Assembly (NCBI GenBank): GCA_013152485.1
Contig: JAADGG010000006.1
Span: forward strand, 1 to 33,644
Length of the DNA stretch: 33,644 nt
Source: Nitrospirota bacterium
Lineage (GTDB): Bacteria > Nitrospirota > Thermodesulfovibrionia > Thermodesulfovibrionales > JdFR-85
Reading direction: 5' to 3'
In this document: positions 6,801 through 15,586 of the stretch, piece by piece
How positions within the stretch are numbered: the first letter of the stretch is position 1
Layout of the letters: the number at the start of each line of letters is the position of its first letter
Notes under the pieces: model-generated
Databases searched by the model: none
What the model saw: the letters and a program-made list of their open reading frames with translations, nothing else
Told to the model about the DNA's origin: nothing
Translations under genes and position numbers: made by a program

Positions 6801-7901
6801 ATGTGGCGGAGATACCGCAGGACCGCATTCGTCCTCCAGGCAGCGGCGCTGACAGGGCTTCCCTTCCTCGAGATGAACGGGGAGAGCGCTCTGAGATTCG
6901 ACATCGCGGGCCTGAAGCTCCACTTCTTCGGTACGGTCATCTGGATGAACGAGTTTCATCTCGTCCTGGCAGGGTGTATATTCCTGGTGCTCCTGACCGC
7001 CGCGGTTACGGTCGCCTTCGGGAAAGTGTGGTGCGGCTGGCTCTGTCCACAGACGGTCCTGCTGGAACTGGCGGGGTGGCTGGTGAACGGCACGTCGCCG
7101 GGCAGACGCCGGGTAGTCGTCGAGAAGGCGGTCCTGATGTTCTTCTCTGCAGCGGCCTCCTTCACGGCCATATCGTACTTCGTCCCGCCGTCCGAGACGG
7201 CGGAGCGGCTTTCTGCAGCAGGGACCGTGACGGCATTCTTTGTCGTAACGGGCGCGGCCGTCTACGCAGTCACCGCACTGTTCGGCAGGTCCTTCTGCAG
7301 GTCGGTCTGTCCCTGCTCCATGCTGCAGAGCGTGCTCTTCGACGGTGACACCATGGTCATAGCCTATGCGCCGGACAGGGGATGTACGGGGTGCAAACGC
7401 TGCGTGAAGGTCTGCCCGGTCGGACTCGACATAAGAAAGGGGACGGCAAGGGAGTGTATAGCCTGTGCCGAGTGCATAGACGCCTGTGCAGCATCGACCG
7501 GAGGCAGGGACGGGATGTTCCCGGTCGGATACCGCGGCAGGGTGAAGCGGCCGAAAACGTTTCTCTTCGGTGCAGTGGCATTGCTTTCAGGTCTCGTCTT
7601 GATCCTGCTGGTCTCTGCAAGGCCTGCCGTCGATTTCACCGTCACGAGGGATGCGCTGCAGGGCGCGGAAGGTGTCAACAGTTACAGGTACTCGGTAAGG
7701 AACAACGGGAACGAACGCCTCAGGCTCAGCCTGTCCGTCGAGGGCCCTTTTGAGCTCATCGGTGCGGCCGATGTGGCCCTCGAGCCTTACGGGGCGAGAA
7801 GCGGCAGGGTCATGCTGAGGGCACTGAGAAGAGCGCGGACGGCCGTCTTCGTCCTGAGGGCCGGCCGGGTCAGGATTGAAAGGAGGGTTGCTTTTCTATG
7901 A
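6801..7901 (+). CDS. ccoG: CcoG/RdxA polyferredoxin, cbb3 oxidase assembly
   Basis: Membrane ferredoxin of 366 residues, known in other bacteria to act in copper reduction (Cu2+ to Cu+) during cbb3 assembly. Seen: WCGWLCPQ (C78, C82) and FCRSVCPCSMLQS in the membrane part, then two [4Fe-4S] ferredoxin motifs, CTGCKRCVKVCP (C195-C205) and CIACAECIDAC (C219-C229). A further helix (about 254-272) and a C-terminal immunoglobulin-like domain follow. It is shorter at the N-terminus than many CcoG proteins (about 450 residues), but the core is complete. It starts three bases after ccoP and overlaps ccoH by four bases (ATGA). Confidence 0.94.
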   Translation: MWRRYRRTAFVLQAAALTGLPFLEMNGESALRFDIAGLKLHFFGTVIWMNEFHLVLAGCIFLVLLTAAVTVAFGKVWCGWLCPQTVLLELAGWLVNGTSPGRRRVVVEKAVLMFFSAAASFTAISYFVPPSETAERLSAAGTVTAFFVVTGAAVYAVTALFGRSFCRSVCPCSMLQSVLFDGDTMVIAYAPDRGCTGCKRCVKVCPVGLDIRKGTARECIACAECIDACAASTGGRDGMFPVGYRGRVKRPKTFLFGAVALLSGLVLILLVSARPAVDFTVTRDALQGAEGVNSYRYSVRNNGNERLRLSLSVEGPFELIGAADVALEPYGARSGRVMLRALRRARTAVFVLRAGRVRIERRVAFL

Positions 7902-8338
7902 AGGCGCTGATATATGGATTGTACGGGGTCTTCTTCTTTCTGATGGGGGCCACGTTCTATGTGGCTGCTGATGTCTATGACGGGCTCGTGGATACGAACT
8001 ATTACGAAAGTGCGAGGGATTACTTTGTATCGAGGCAGAGGGAGGAGGCCGTGGGACTGAAGGTCTCGGTCGTGGGGGAGGGGCTGAGAAGGGGCTTGAA
8101 CGGCTTCTCGGTGATGGTCTCGACCGGAGAGGGACCGCTGAGCGGTGCTGACGTGAGGCTCTTCGTCGGAAACATCTCGACGACCAGGTTCGACAGGACA
8201 TACCCTCTCAAGGAGCGGACGGCCGGCATTTACGCCGCTGATGTGGAGATCCCGGCCGGGGGTAAGTGGCTGTTGAACCTCGGGATCGAAGACGGAAAGA
8301 TGAGGACCGGCAAGAAGTGGTTCGTCACGGTGGAATGA
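7898..8338 (+). CDS. ccoH: FixH/CcoH-like assembly protein
   Basis: Protein of 146 residues. One N-terminal membrane helix (about 4-25) is followed by DGLVDTNYYESARDYF, a variant of the FixH opening DxxVxxNYY, and a periplasmic beta-rich domain. FixH/CcoH proteins are needed for stable cbb3 oxidase and work alongside the CcoI copper pump; the exact chemistry is not settled. Its ATG overlaps the ccoG stop and its stop overlaps the ccoI start (both ATGA), so the three proteins are probably made in similar amounts. Sequence identity to named FixH proteins looks modest, and context raises the confidence. Confidence 0.85.
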   Translation: MKALIYGLYGVFFFLMGATFYVAADVYDGLVDTNYYESARDYFVSRQREEAVGLKVSVVGEGLRRGLNGFSVMVSTGEGPLSGADVRLFVGNISTTRFDRTYPLKERTAGIYAADVEIPAGGKWLLNLGIEDGKMRTGKKWFVTVE

Positions 8339-10809
8339 TGAGCGGCGGCATGAGGATGATCGAAGAGGTGGAGGACGGTATCTGTCTCTGCGTGCACTGT
8401 CTTTCAGAGGTCGTGCGGAAGGATGCGATCGTGGAGGAGGCCGCAGGCGGGCCGAAGGTCTTCTGCTGCCGTGGCTGCCTCGAGATATACCGGGTGATTC
8501 AAGGCGAGGGGCTTGGAGATTTCTACACGAGAAGGCGGCACTGGCAGCCCGGCCCTCCCGAGATTGCAAGGGCCGACCTGAGCCTGTTTTCCGAAGTGGT
8601 GCGCGAGGTCGGTGACGAGATGGAGGTGGATCTTCTCATTGCCGGAATCCGCTGTGCGTCATGTGTATGGCTGATAGAGCGAGCCTTGTCCGGCCTCGGT
8701 GGTGTTGTAAGTGCGAGGGTCAACTATGCCACGCACAGGGCCAGGATAAGGTGGCGTTCCGGAAAGACCTCCCTGGAAGAGATACTGCGGAGGGTATGTT
8801 CTGTGGGCTACACGCCGAAGCCGTACACGGGGTCGCTGTTCAGGGACGACCTGAACCAGGAGAGAAGGGATCTGCTCGTAAGGTTCGGAACGGCCGTGTT
8901 CTTTTCCATGCAACTGATGCTGTACACCGTCGCACTCTATGCCGGCTATTTTCAGGGCATGGCCCCTCTGTACAAGACGGCCTTCCAGTTCATCTCCTGG
9001 GGGCTGGCCACTCCCGTACTCTTCTACTCGGGATATCCCTTCATGAGGAACTCGCTGAGGGGGCTCAGGCAGGGGGTCTTCAGCATGGACATCCTGATAT
9101 TCCTCGGTTCCTTCTCTGCCTATACATACAGTGCAGTGGCAGTACTGACGGATGGAGAGGTCTATTTTGACACAGCCTCCATGATCATCACCCTCGTTCT
9201 TCTCGGCAGGCTTCTCGAGGCCGGTGCCAGGTACAGGGCGGGCGAGGCCGTTGCAGCGCTCATGACACTCCAGCCCAAGGAGGCTCGCCTGTTGAAAAAG
9301 GCCGGGGATCCGGCACCGCGTTCTGCAGGGATTGCGACCCTTCCGGTCCAGGAACTCGAGCCGGGTGATCTCATATCCGTAGTGCCCGGCGGGAAGATCC
9401 CGCTCGACGGGGTGGTAGTGGAAGGCGTATCCGAGGTCGACGAGTCGATGCTTACGGGTGAGTCCTCTCCGGCAGTAAAACAGGCCGGATCGGAGGTGTT
9501 CGCCGGAACCTTGAACCTGAACGGACGTCTTGTCGTGGAGGTGAAGAGAACGGGAGAGGGCACGGTGCTCTCTCAGATCGTCAAGGCAGTGGAGGATGCC
9601 CAGGCGCGCAAGGCTCCCATCCAGGCAGTGGCCGACAGGGTAGTGGGGTGGTTTGTCCCTGCCGTGCTCTCCGTGGCAGTGATGACCTTCCTGTCGCGGC
9701 TTCTGCTCTCCTCAGACCCGACCGCCCTGACACCGGCACTGATGAACGCCGTCTCCGTACTCGTGGTCGCCTGTCCCTGCGCACTCGGTCTTGCAACACC
9801 GCTTGCAATCCTCTCGGGATCGGCCGTTGCATCGAGGCGGGGGCTTCTCGTAAGGGGGGGAGACGTATACGAGATGGCTTCGAAGGTGGATTGCATCGTC
9901 TTTGACAAGACCGGTACGCTCACAGAGGGACGTCCCGTTGTGACGGATGTAGTCGTGACGGCCGACGGGTGGACTACGGAGCGGCTGCTGGGGTATGCCG
10001 CATCTGTTGAGGCCTGTTCGGAACACTCCATCTCCAGGGCGATCATTACGGCATACAAGGGGCGCCTCCTTGCCGTCGGCAGGTTCAGGGCATTTCCGGG
10101 CAGGGGCGTCGAAGGGATCATCGGCAACGAGCTGGTCCTTGTCGGAAACCGGGATTTCCTCTTGATGCGTGGAACGGTGTTCAATGGTGCGCAACCGCTG
10201 TATGAGCAGCTCGTCGCCGGAGGAAAGACCGTGGTTGCCGTGGCCGTGGACGGGAAGTTGTGCGGATTCATAGCCCTGGTGGACGCCCTCAGGGAGGGAG
10301 TGCGGGAACTTGTCGGTACCCTGGGAGACATGGGGATGCGGGTAATGATGGTGACAGGCGACAATCCCAGTGCGGCCGAGCGTATCGCTGAAGAGGCAGG
10401 CATAGTCGAGGTGACCGCAGGAGTTACACCTTTCGGGAAGGCCGAGATCATCAGGAACTTGAAGGCTGCCGGCTCGGTGGTCGCTATGGTGGGTGACGGT
10501 ATAAACGATGCTCCCGCACTGACAGAGGCACACGTCGGGGTTGCAGCCGGCAGGGCTGCTGATGTTGCACTGGGCAGTGCCGATGCAGTCATAATGAACG
10601 GAAGGCCCGGGCCCGTAGCCGATCTGCTGAACCTTTCCGGCAGGATACTGTCGGTGGTCAAGCAGAACCTCTTCTGGGCCTTCTCTTACAACATAGTGGC
10701 GGTTCCGCTGGCTGCCTCCGGTTTTCTGCACCCGGTGATGTCGGCGGTGTTGATGGCATTGAGTTCACTCATGGTGGTCGGTAATTCACTTCGGCTGGCG
10801 AGGTTGTGA
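8335..10809 (+). CDS. ccoI: P1B-type copper-transporting ATPase CcoI/FixI
   Basis: Protein of 824 residues from the ATG at 8335, which overlaps the ccoH stop. It supplies copper for the CuB site of the oxidase. The N-terminus has a cysteine-rich segment (CVHC, then CCRGC, about residues 18-48) typical of the FixI branch, then a heavy-metal-binding domain with CASC (C107, C110). Downstream are the TGES actuator motif, the CPC metal site (about 480-482), DKTGTLTEG with the phosphorylated aspartate near residue 524, and GDGINDAPAL. All parts of a working pump are present. The frame continues 23 codons upstream of 8335, but that stretch lies inside ccoH and has no ribosome site. Confidence 0.96.
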   Translation: MMSGGMRMIEEVEDGICLCVHCLSEVVRKDAIVEEAAGGPKVFCCRGCLEIYRVIQGEGLGDFYTRRRHWQPGPPEIARADLSLFSEVVREVGDEMEVDLLIAGIRCASCVWLIERALSGLGGVVSARVNYATHRARIRWRSGKTSLEEILRRVCSVGYTPKPYTGSLFRDDLNQERRDLLVRFGTAVFFSMQLMLYTVALYAGYFQGMAPLYKTAFQFISWGLATPVLFYSGYPFMRNSLRGLRQGVFSMDILIFLGSFSAYTYSAVAVLTDGEVYFDTASMIITLVLLGRLLEAGARYRAGEAVAALMTLQPKEARLLKKAGDPAPRSAGIATLPVQELEPGDLISVVPGGKIPLDGVVVEGVSEVDESMLTGESSPAVKQAGSEVFAGTLNLNGRLVVEVKRTGEGTVLSQIVKAVEDAQARKAPIQAVADRVVGWFVPAVLSVAVMTFLSRLLLSSDPTALTPALMNAVSVLVVACPCALGLATPLAILSGSAVASRRGLLVRGGDVYEMASKVDCIVFDKTGTLTEGRPVVTDVVVTADGWTTERLLGYAASVEACSEHSISRAIITAYKGRLLAVGRFRAFPGRGVEGIIGNELVLVGNRDFLLMRGTVFNGAQPLYEQLVAGGKTVVAVAVDGKLCGFIALVDALREGVRELVGTLGDMGMRVMMVTGDNPSAAERIAEEAGIVEVTAGVTPFGKAEIIRNLKAAGSVVAMVGDGINDAPALTEAHVGVAAGRAADVALGSADAVIMNGRPGPVADLLNLSGRILSVVKQNLFWAFSYNIVAVPLAASGFLHPVMSAVLMALSSLMVVGNSLRLARL

Positions 10810-10813
10810 CGAG

Positions 10814-11005
10814 ATGGAGATGTGGAGCATATTCTTTCTGATAGCAGTGGTATCCTGTCTCAGCGCTGCCGCATGGTTCGTCTTCTTGTGGGCGGTCGGG
10901 AACGGCCAGTTCGAGGACCCCGAGGGGCCGAAATACCGGATGCTTGAAGACGACCTCCCGGATGACGGGAATCCTCCCGGCGCAACCGGGGATGACAGGC
11001 CATGA
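10814..11005 (+). CDS. ccoS: cbb3 oxidase maturation protein CcoS
   Basis: Small protein of 63 residues: one membrane helix (about 5-28), then GQFEDPEGPKYRMLEDDLPDD, the conserved CcoS signature in which a short acidic segment follows the helix. CcoS is required for inserting cofactors into the oxidase in other bacteria. It starts four bases after ccoI. The last 15 residues (rich in Gly, Pro and Asp) extend beyond the usual family end and may be dispensable. Confidence 0.92.
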   Translation: MEMWSIFFLIAVVSCLSAAAWFVFLWAVGNGQFEDPEGPKYRMLEDDLPDDGNPPGATGDDRP

Positions 11006-11082
11006 CCGGATCGGTTCCCCCTGCCGGAGGGATCAGCTTCAGTCCGGTTCTGACGGCGGCAAAGGAGGTCTTTCATGGATAA
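11002..11082 (+). CDS. Possible 26-codon linker ORF between ccoS and the SafE-like gene
   Basis: An ATG overlapping the ccoS stop (ATGA) opens a 26-codon frame that ends with TAA at 11080-11082, eight bases into the next gene. The product (starting MTGSVPPAGG) resembles nothing I recognise and has no membrane segment. It could couple translation across a 69-base gap, or be chance. The next gene has its own strong ribosome site. Confidence 0.15.
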   Translation: MTGSVPPAGGISFSPVLTAAKEVFHG

Positions 11083-11755
11083 CCTTTTTCTGCTTGTCTT
11101 TGTTACGGGTCTGACCGGAGGGTTCGGCCATTGTTTGGGCATGTGCGGTCCGGTCGTCGTCTCGTGTTCAGTGGCTGCTTCAGAGAGGAAGTTCCTCTCT
11201 CATCTCCTCTACAATCTCGGGAGGGTCACCACTTATACCATTCTTGGAGGTGTGATGGGGTTGACGGGGTCCCTGATCGGGTTCAGCGGTCTTCTCGGCG
11301 GAATCCAGAGGGCGGTGATGGCCCTTGCAGGGCTTCTCATCATTGTCATGGGGGTGGGGATAAGCGGAGTGTTTCCGCTTTCACGCTACATTGAGGGAAA
11401 GGCGGGGGTGGGCCGTCTTGTGCTGAAGGCCCTGAATGCATTTCCCCGCAATGTAACACCGGGTACAGTATACCCCATGGGGGTCTTGCTGGGGTTCATC
11501 CCCTGCGGACTCGTATATACGGTCCTGCTCTCTGCGGTCCGGGCGGGCATGGAAGGTGGAGACCATGCCGGAGGGTTCCTGAAGGGGGCCCTCATGCTGC
11601 TCCTTTTCGGGCTCGGGACGATGCCGTCCCTGCTTGTTCTCGGAACGGCGGCCGATAAGATAGGGGCACGGATGAGGCGCAGATTCTATACTCTCTCGGG
11701 CCTGGTAGTAATCGTGATGGGGGCCCTGTTCGTCCTGAGGGCGGCAGGTTTCTGA
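11075..11755 (+). CDS. SafE/TauE-like, DsbD-fold membrane protein (cytochrome or copper maturation)
   Basis: Protein of 226 residues with about six membrane helices. GHCLGMCGP near residue 18 and GFIPCGLVY near residue 145 are the paired cysteine motifs of the family related to the DsbD membrane core. Genes of this type (COG2836) commonly end cbb3 clusters beside ccoS and are thought to take part in copper handling or in delivering reducing power for heme attachment; this role is inferred. A strong ribosome site (AAAGGAGGT) precedes the ATG. It is the last gene of the cbb3 run, and the promoter of nadE begins at the base after its stop. Confidence 0.88.
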   Translation: MDNLFLLVFVTGLTGGFGHCLGMCGPVVVSCSVAASERKFLSHLLYNLGRVTTYTILGGVMGLTGSLIGFSGLLGGIQRAVMALAGLLIIVMGVGISGVFPLSRYIEGKAGVGRLVLKALNAFPRNVTPGTVYPMGVLLGFIPCGLVYTVLLSAVRAGMEGGDHAGGFLKGALMLLLFGLGTMPSLLVLGTAADKIGARMRRRFYTLSGLVVIVMGALFVLRAAGF

Positions 11756-11785
11756 TTGCCAAAAGACCCTTCTAAAGACTATAAT
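11756..11785 (+). promoter_or_regulatory. Promoter of nadE placing the transcript start at the ATG
   Basis: TTGCCA (11756-11761, five of six consensus bases) and a perfect TATAAT (11780-11785) are 18 bases apart. The expected transcript start is about 11792, and the nadE ATG is at 11793. No ribosome site lies between, so a leaderless mRNA is predicted. Confidence 0.75.
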
Positions 11786-11792
11786 CTTCTGT

Positions 11793-13520
11793 ATGAAAAC
11801 CCTGAGACTCGCCCTTGCACAGATCAATACCACCGTTGGTGACCTCGAGGGCAACACCGGCAAGATCATTCGCAACATCGAGAGGGCAGGGGAGGCCGGG
11901 GCCGATATGGTCGCCTTTCCCGAGCTGGCAGTTACCGGTTATCCTCCCGAGGATCTGCTGCTGAAACCCAAGTTTATCGATGACAACCTATCGGCCCTCG
12001 AGGAGATCAGGAAGTCGACAGGTGACATAGTGGCCGTGGTGGGGTTTGTCGACAGGACGTCCGACATATACAATGCTGCTGCGATCATCCACGACAGGGA
12101 GCTCGTCCACGTGTATCACAAGATGTATCTCCCCAACTACAGTGTCTTCGACGAGATGAGGTATTTTCAGGCCGGGGACGAAGCCCCGGTCTACAAGGTC
12201 GGTGATGCCGTTGTGGGCGTCAACATATGCGAGGATATCTGGTATCCGGACGGACCTGCAAGAACTCAGGCCCTTGCAGGTGCAGAGGTCATCGTGAACA
12301 TCAATGCCTCGCCTTACCACACGGGAAAGGCGCGTTTCAGGGAGAGGATGCTTTCTACGAGGGCCTCGGACAGCTCCGTCATCATTGCGTACCTGAACAT
12401 GGTCGGCGGCCAGGACGAGCTCGTATTCGACGGCCACAGCCTGCTGTTTGACGAGTCCGGAGACCTGCTCTTCAGGGGCAGGCAGTTCGAGGAGGACCTC
12501 GTCTTGATAGACCTGAATCTCGATGCCGTCTTCATGAGGAGGCTCCATGACCCGAGAAGGCGTCAGGAGGTCTTTGCACTCGGCGGGGACGAGGTCACCG
12601 TCATACCTGTGCACGACAGGACCGCAAGAAAGCCGCTCGAGTATAAACACGCACCGGCAGCGTCCTTGAGCGAGACAGAGGAGGTCTATTCCGCGCTCGT
12701 ACTCGGAACAAGGGACTATGTGCACAAGAACGGCTTCGAGAACGTCGTGATAGGGCTGAGCGGAGGGATAGACTCCTCCCTGGTAGCGGCGATTGCAGTG
12801 GATGCACTCGGAAACGAACGAGTCAGGGGGCTCTTCATGCCCTCTCCCTATACATCGAATGAGAGCAGGGAGGATGTCTTCGAGCTTGCAGGGAACCTCG
12901 CCATCGAGGTCTCCGAGATCCCGATCGACGGGATCTTCCGCTCTTACCTCAATGCACTCGACGCTTTCTTCAAGGACATGCCCCCCGATGCCGCCGAGGA
13001 GAACATCCAGGCGAGGATTCGGGGAAACCTCCTGATGGCCATGTCCAACAAGTTCGGGTGGCTGGTCCTGACGACCGGCAACAAGTCCGAGATGTCCGTC
13101 GGCTATGCAACGCTCTACGGTGACATGGCGGGCGGGTTCGCAATAATAAAGGATGTCCCGAAGACACTCGTATACAGGCTGTCCGAGTGGAGAAACGAAA
13201 AGGCCGGCAAGGCACTGATACCCGACAGGGTGCTCTGGAAGGAACCCTCGGCCGAGCTTAGACCGGATCAGAAGGATACGGATACGCTGCCGCCGTACGA
13301 GGTGCTCGACCCGGTGCTCAAGGCCTATATAGAGGAAGACAGGAGCTTTGACGAGATCATAAACCTCGGCTGTGAAGTGGAGTGTACCAAGCGGGTCATA
13401 GACATGATCGACAGGAGTGAATACAAGCGCAGGCAGTCTCCCCCCGGAATCAAGATAACGCCGAGGGCCTTCGGCCGTGACAGGCGGTTCCCCATAACGA
13501 ACAGATACAGGAGCTACTGA
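11793..13520 (+). CDS. nadE: Glutamine-dependent NAD+ synthetase
   Basis: Two-domain enzyme of 575 residues making NAD+ from deamido-NAD+, ATP and glutamine, the last step of NAD synthesis. The N-terminal nitrilase-type glutaminase has its triad E44 ([15 protein letters not shown]), K110 (YHKMYLPNY) and C146 (NICEDIW). The C-terminal synthetase has the ATP pyrophosphatase loop SGGIDSS (323-329), then [21 protein letters not shown] and [13 protein letters not shown]. The start [12 protein letters not shown] matches the usual family start, so the absence of a ribosome site is real. The stop overlaps the next gene's first possible start (TGATG). Confidence 0.97.
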   Translation: MKTLRLALAQINTTVGDLEGNTGKIIRNIERAGEAGADMVAFPELAVTGYPPEDLLLKPKFIDDNLSALEEIRKSTGDIVAVVGFVDRTSDIYNAAAIIHDRELVHVYHKMYLPNYSVFDEMRYFQAGDEAPVYKVGDAVVGVNICEDIWYPDGPARTQALAGAEVIVNINASPYHTGKARFRERMLSTRASDSSVIIAYLNMVGGQDELVFDGHSLLFDESGDLLFRGRQFEEDLVLIDLNLDAVFMRRLHDPRRRQEVFALGGDEVTVIPVHDRTARKPLEYKHAPAASLSETEEVYSALVLGTRDYVHKNGFENVVIGLSGGIDSSLVAAIAVDALGNERVRGLFMPSPYTSNESREDVFELAGNLAIEVSEIPIDGIFRSYLNALDAFFKDMPPDAAEENIQARIRGNLLMAMSNKFGWLVLTTGNKSEMSVGYATLYGDMAGGFAIIKDVPKTLVYRLSEWRNEKAGKALIPDRVLWKEPSAELRPDQKDTDTLPPYEVLDPVLKAYIEEDRSFDEIINLGCEVECTKRVIDMIDRSEYKRRQSPPGIKITPRAFGRDRRFPITNRYRSY

Positions 13521-13543
13521 TGGCGGATGCGAGGGATTGCGGG

Positions 13544-13855
13544 ATGGAGAGGCCGGTATGCTTGATCCTCCTTCTCTGTGCGTTTATTGTGCTGCCTTTC
13601 AGCGGGTGTGGACAGAAGGAGCCCGAGGCGGACAGCCCTTTCGGCAAGACCGTCAACACCGAAATCGTTCAGCTGACCCCGAGGAAGCCTGTAAGGATCG
13701 TACTGAAAAGGACTTCAAAGGGTGTTTATACGTGGGAGCTCAGAGGAGATGATCTTGAGGGGATCATAGATGCTGACAAGAGGCTGAGGAGATACGTCTA
13801 CGAAGGCGGAGGCACCGAGGAAGCCCGGGCGGGACAGGACCGTTCAGAGAAATAG
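13544..13855 (+). CDS. Small lipoprotein of unknown function
   Basis: From the ATG at 13544 the product has 103 residues: MERPV, a hydrophobic stretch (LILLLCAFIVLPF) and the lipobox FSGC, so a signal peptidase II-processed lipoprotein is likely. The mature part is charged, without a domain I recognise, but PRKPVRIVLKRTSKGVYTWELRG reads like a small beta-strand unit. An earlier ATG at 13520 overlaps the nadE stop (TGATG) and would add eight residues; either start is possible, with the later one giving the neater signal peptide. It is probably co-transcribed with nadE. Function unknown. Confidence 0.75.
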   Translation: MERPVCLILLLCAFIVLPFSGCGQKEPEADSPFGKTVNTEIVQLTPRKPVRIVLKRTSKGVYTWELRGDDLEGIIDADKRLRRYVYEGGGTEEARAGQDRSEK

Positions 13856-13943
13856 GCCTTGTATACGCATCCTGACTTTGATTTTCTTGAATCTTGAGGT
13901 TTGAATTTTAAGTTGTGAATTCCAAAAGAACGGAGGTTATGCT

Positions 13944-14420
13944 ATGGAACACGGGGCTTTTTCCGTCAGGGAGGTCGTCGACCAGGCCGTAAGGACCGAA
14001 AAACTGGGATACGATTTTTACATGTCGATGGCCGAGAGGTTCAAGGACAGCCGTGAACTGAAAGACCTGTTCGAGACACTCGCCAAGAAGGAACTGGTGC
14101 ACAAGCAGAGCTTCGAGAAGCTGATGGAGGGGCTGGCGGACGAAGGCGTAGAGGGATGGGATGAAGTCTCGGCCTATATGAGGGCCTTCGTGGAGTCGGA
14201 GTTTTTTCTCGGATCCGACAAGGCCCTGGTGAAGATGAAGGAGATCGGAGGGATTCAGGATGCGGTCGAGTTCGCCATCGCCTTTGAGAAGGAAACACTT
14301 CTCTATTTTCTCGGCCTGAAGAAGGCGGTCAAGGAAAAGGATATCGTTGACGAGATCATAGAGGAGGAACAGTCTCATATTACGTGGCTGAGCAGGTTCA
14401 GGGACGGACTCTCGAGATAG
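13944..14420 (+). CDS. Ferritin-like/rubrerythrin-type diiron protein
   Basis: Four-helix-bundle protein of 158 residues. Metal-ligand pattern: E19 (VRTEKLGYDFY), ExxH at 50-53 (ELVH), a glutamate in FEKETLLYF (E115 or E117) and ExxH at 142-145 (EQSH). This matches the rubrerythrin domain; the usual C-terminal rubredoxin domain is absent. Family members reduce peroxide or store iron in the cytoplasm, which would suit a cell living at low oxygen beside a cbb3 oxidase. Ribosome site ACGGAGGT lies eight bases before the ATG. The 88 bases upstream are AT-rich and may hold a promoter, but no good pair of boxes was found. Confidence 0.85.
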   Translation: MEHGAFSVREVVDQAVRTEKLGYDFYMSMAERFKDSRELKDLFETLAKKELVHKQSFEKLMEGLADEGVEGWDEVSAYMRAFVESEFFLGSDKALVKMKEIGGIQDAVEFAIAFEKETLLYFLGLKKAVKEKDIVDEIIEEEQSHITWLSRFRDGLSR

Positions 14421-14495
14421 GCACGGACCAGCTGCCGGACTCTTTCCGCGGTACCGGGGCAGGAGTCCGCGGCGCAGGGGCTGGAGAGGCGACAG

Positions 14496-15332
14496 ATGAG
14501 CGGTATACTATACGTAGTTGCAACACCGATAGGCAATCTCGAGGACATAACGCTGAGGGCCCTGAGGGTCCTGAAAGAGGTCGACGTCATTGCGGCCGAG
14601 GACACACGACACACGAGAAAGCTCCTAAGCCGCTACGGTATAACAAAGAGGCTCATCAGTTACTGGGGGGCCAAGGAGAAGGTCAAGGCCGAGGCCGTGA
14701 TCGAGAGGCTCTCCGGTGGAGAGGATGTCGCGCTCGTGACGGACGCCGGTACTCCCGGGATCTCCGACCCCGGAGAGGTGGTTATACGGAGGGCGATAGA
14801 CGAGGGGATAGATGTCGTGGCAGTTCCCGGGCCTTCCGCCATCATCGCCGCCCTCTCCATATCCGGGATAACGGCGAGGGAGTTTGTTTATCCTGGGTTT
14901 CTTCCGCCGAAACGCAGCCTGAGGGTGAAGATGCTCGAAAGACTGAAACTCGAGCACAGGACGATGGTCTTCTACGAGGCACCGCACAGGCTGCTCGATT
15001 CGCTGAATGACATGTATGAGGTGCTGGGAGACCGCTACTGCGCCATATGTCACGAGCTGACCAAGATGAATGAAGAGGTCATGAGGGGCAGGATGTCCGG
15101 GTTGATCGATGAACTTCAGCATAAGGTCATAGCAGGGGAGTATGTGCTGGTGGTCGAGGGCAGGGGGATTGAAGGGATCACTGCAGAGGATGCCGTTGCA
15201 GAGGTTTGGAGCCTGATGAAGAAGGGGATGAGGCGGAAAGAGGCCGCAAGGATGATCGCTCATCAGTACGGCCTCAGCCAGAAGAGGCTGTACGACGAAA
15301 GCCTCAGGCAGGGAGGTGAGGATGAAGCTTAA
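14496..15332 (+). CDS. rsmI: 16S rRNA (cytidine-1402-2'-O)-methyltransferase
   Basis: Tetrapyrrole-methylase fold protein of 278 residues that methylates the ribose of C1402 in 16S rRNA using S-adenosylmethionine. Diagnostic motifs: YVVATPIGNLEDITLRA at the N-terminus, AAEDTRHTRKLL, LVTDAGTPGISDPG, VPGPSAIIAALS and FYEAPHRL. The C-terminal helical part (about 220-275), EVWSLMKKGMRRKEAARMIAHQYGLSQKRLYD, is usual for the family. Length is normal. Its end overlaps the next gene by 11 bases. Confidence 0.96.
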   Translation: MSGILYVVATPIGNLEDITLRALRVLKEVDVIAAEDTRHTRKLLSRYGITKRLISYWGAKEKVKAEAVIERLSGGEDVALVTDAGTPGISDPGEVVIRRAIDEGIDVVAVPGPSAIIAALSISGITAREFVYPGFLPPKRSLRVKMLERLKLEHRTMVFYEAPHRLLDSLNDMYEVLGDRYCAICHELTKMNEEVMRGRMSGLIDELQHKVIAGEYVLVVEGRGIEGITAEDAVAEVWSLMKKGMRRKEAARMIAHQYGLSQKRLYDESLRQGGEDEA

Positions 15333-15570
15333 GCCGGTTGCTCTCGGTATAGCCATCGGGGCCGTTTGGGGTGGGTCGCTCTTTGTTACCACCTGGATCA
15401 GCTACTACACTGGATACGGAAGACTTTTTCTCCAGACACTGGGAGAATCGATCTATCCCGGTTATTCGATAACGCCTGCAGGCAGCTTTGCAGGACTTGC
15501 ATACGGATTTGCCGACGGACTGATAAGCGGCTTTCTGATAGGATGGATCTACAACAAGATCAGCAACTGA
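15322..15570 (+). CDS. Small two-helix membrane protein (holin-like annotation family)
   Basis: From the ATG at 15322, with GGGAGG five to six bases upstream, the protein has 82 residues. MKLKPVALGIAIGAVWGGSLF starts a first membrane helix, and a second helix spans about residues 55-78 and ends GFLIGWIYNKIS. The central part (YGRLFLQTLGESIYPGYSI) is typical of short membrane proteins that databases label 'bacteriophage holin', though nothing around it is phage-like. A GTG two codons earlier is less likely. It overlaps rsmI by 11 bases and is 16 bases before purN, so it belongs to that operon. Function unknown. Confidence 0.75.
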   Translation: MKLKPVALGIAIGAVWGGSLFVTTWISYYTGYGRLFLQTLGESIYPGYSITPAGSFAGLAYGFADGLISGFLIGWIYNKISN

Positions 15571-15586
15571 ATCAGGGGGATTTATA

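Noticed and set aside
9573-10661. Minus-strand frame of 362 codons opposite ccoI
   Set aside because: Ser/Thr/Pro-rich composition typical of the antisense of a GC-rich gene; ccoI motifs are all present.
14437-14468. Inverted repeat GGACTC...GAGTCC between the ferritin-like gene and rsmI as a terminator
   Set aside because: Loop of about 20 bases and no T-run after it; genes on both sides run in the same direction.
15322-15570. Phage holin
   Set aside because: The 'holin' label is only a database habit for this small two-helix family; no lysis or phage gene is nearby and it sits in an rsmI-purN operon.
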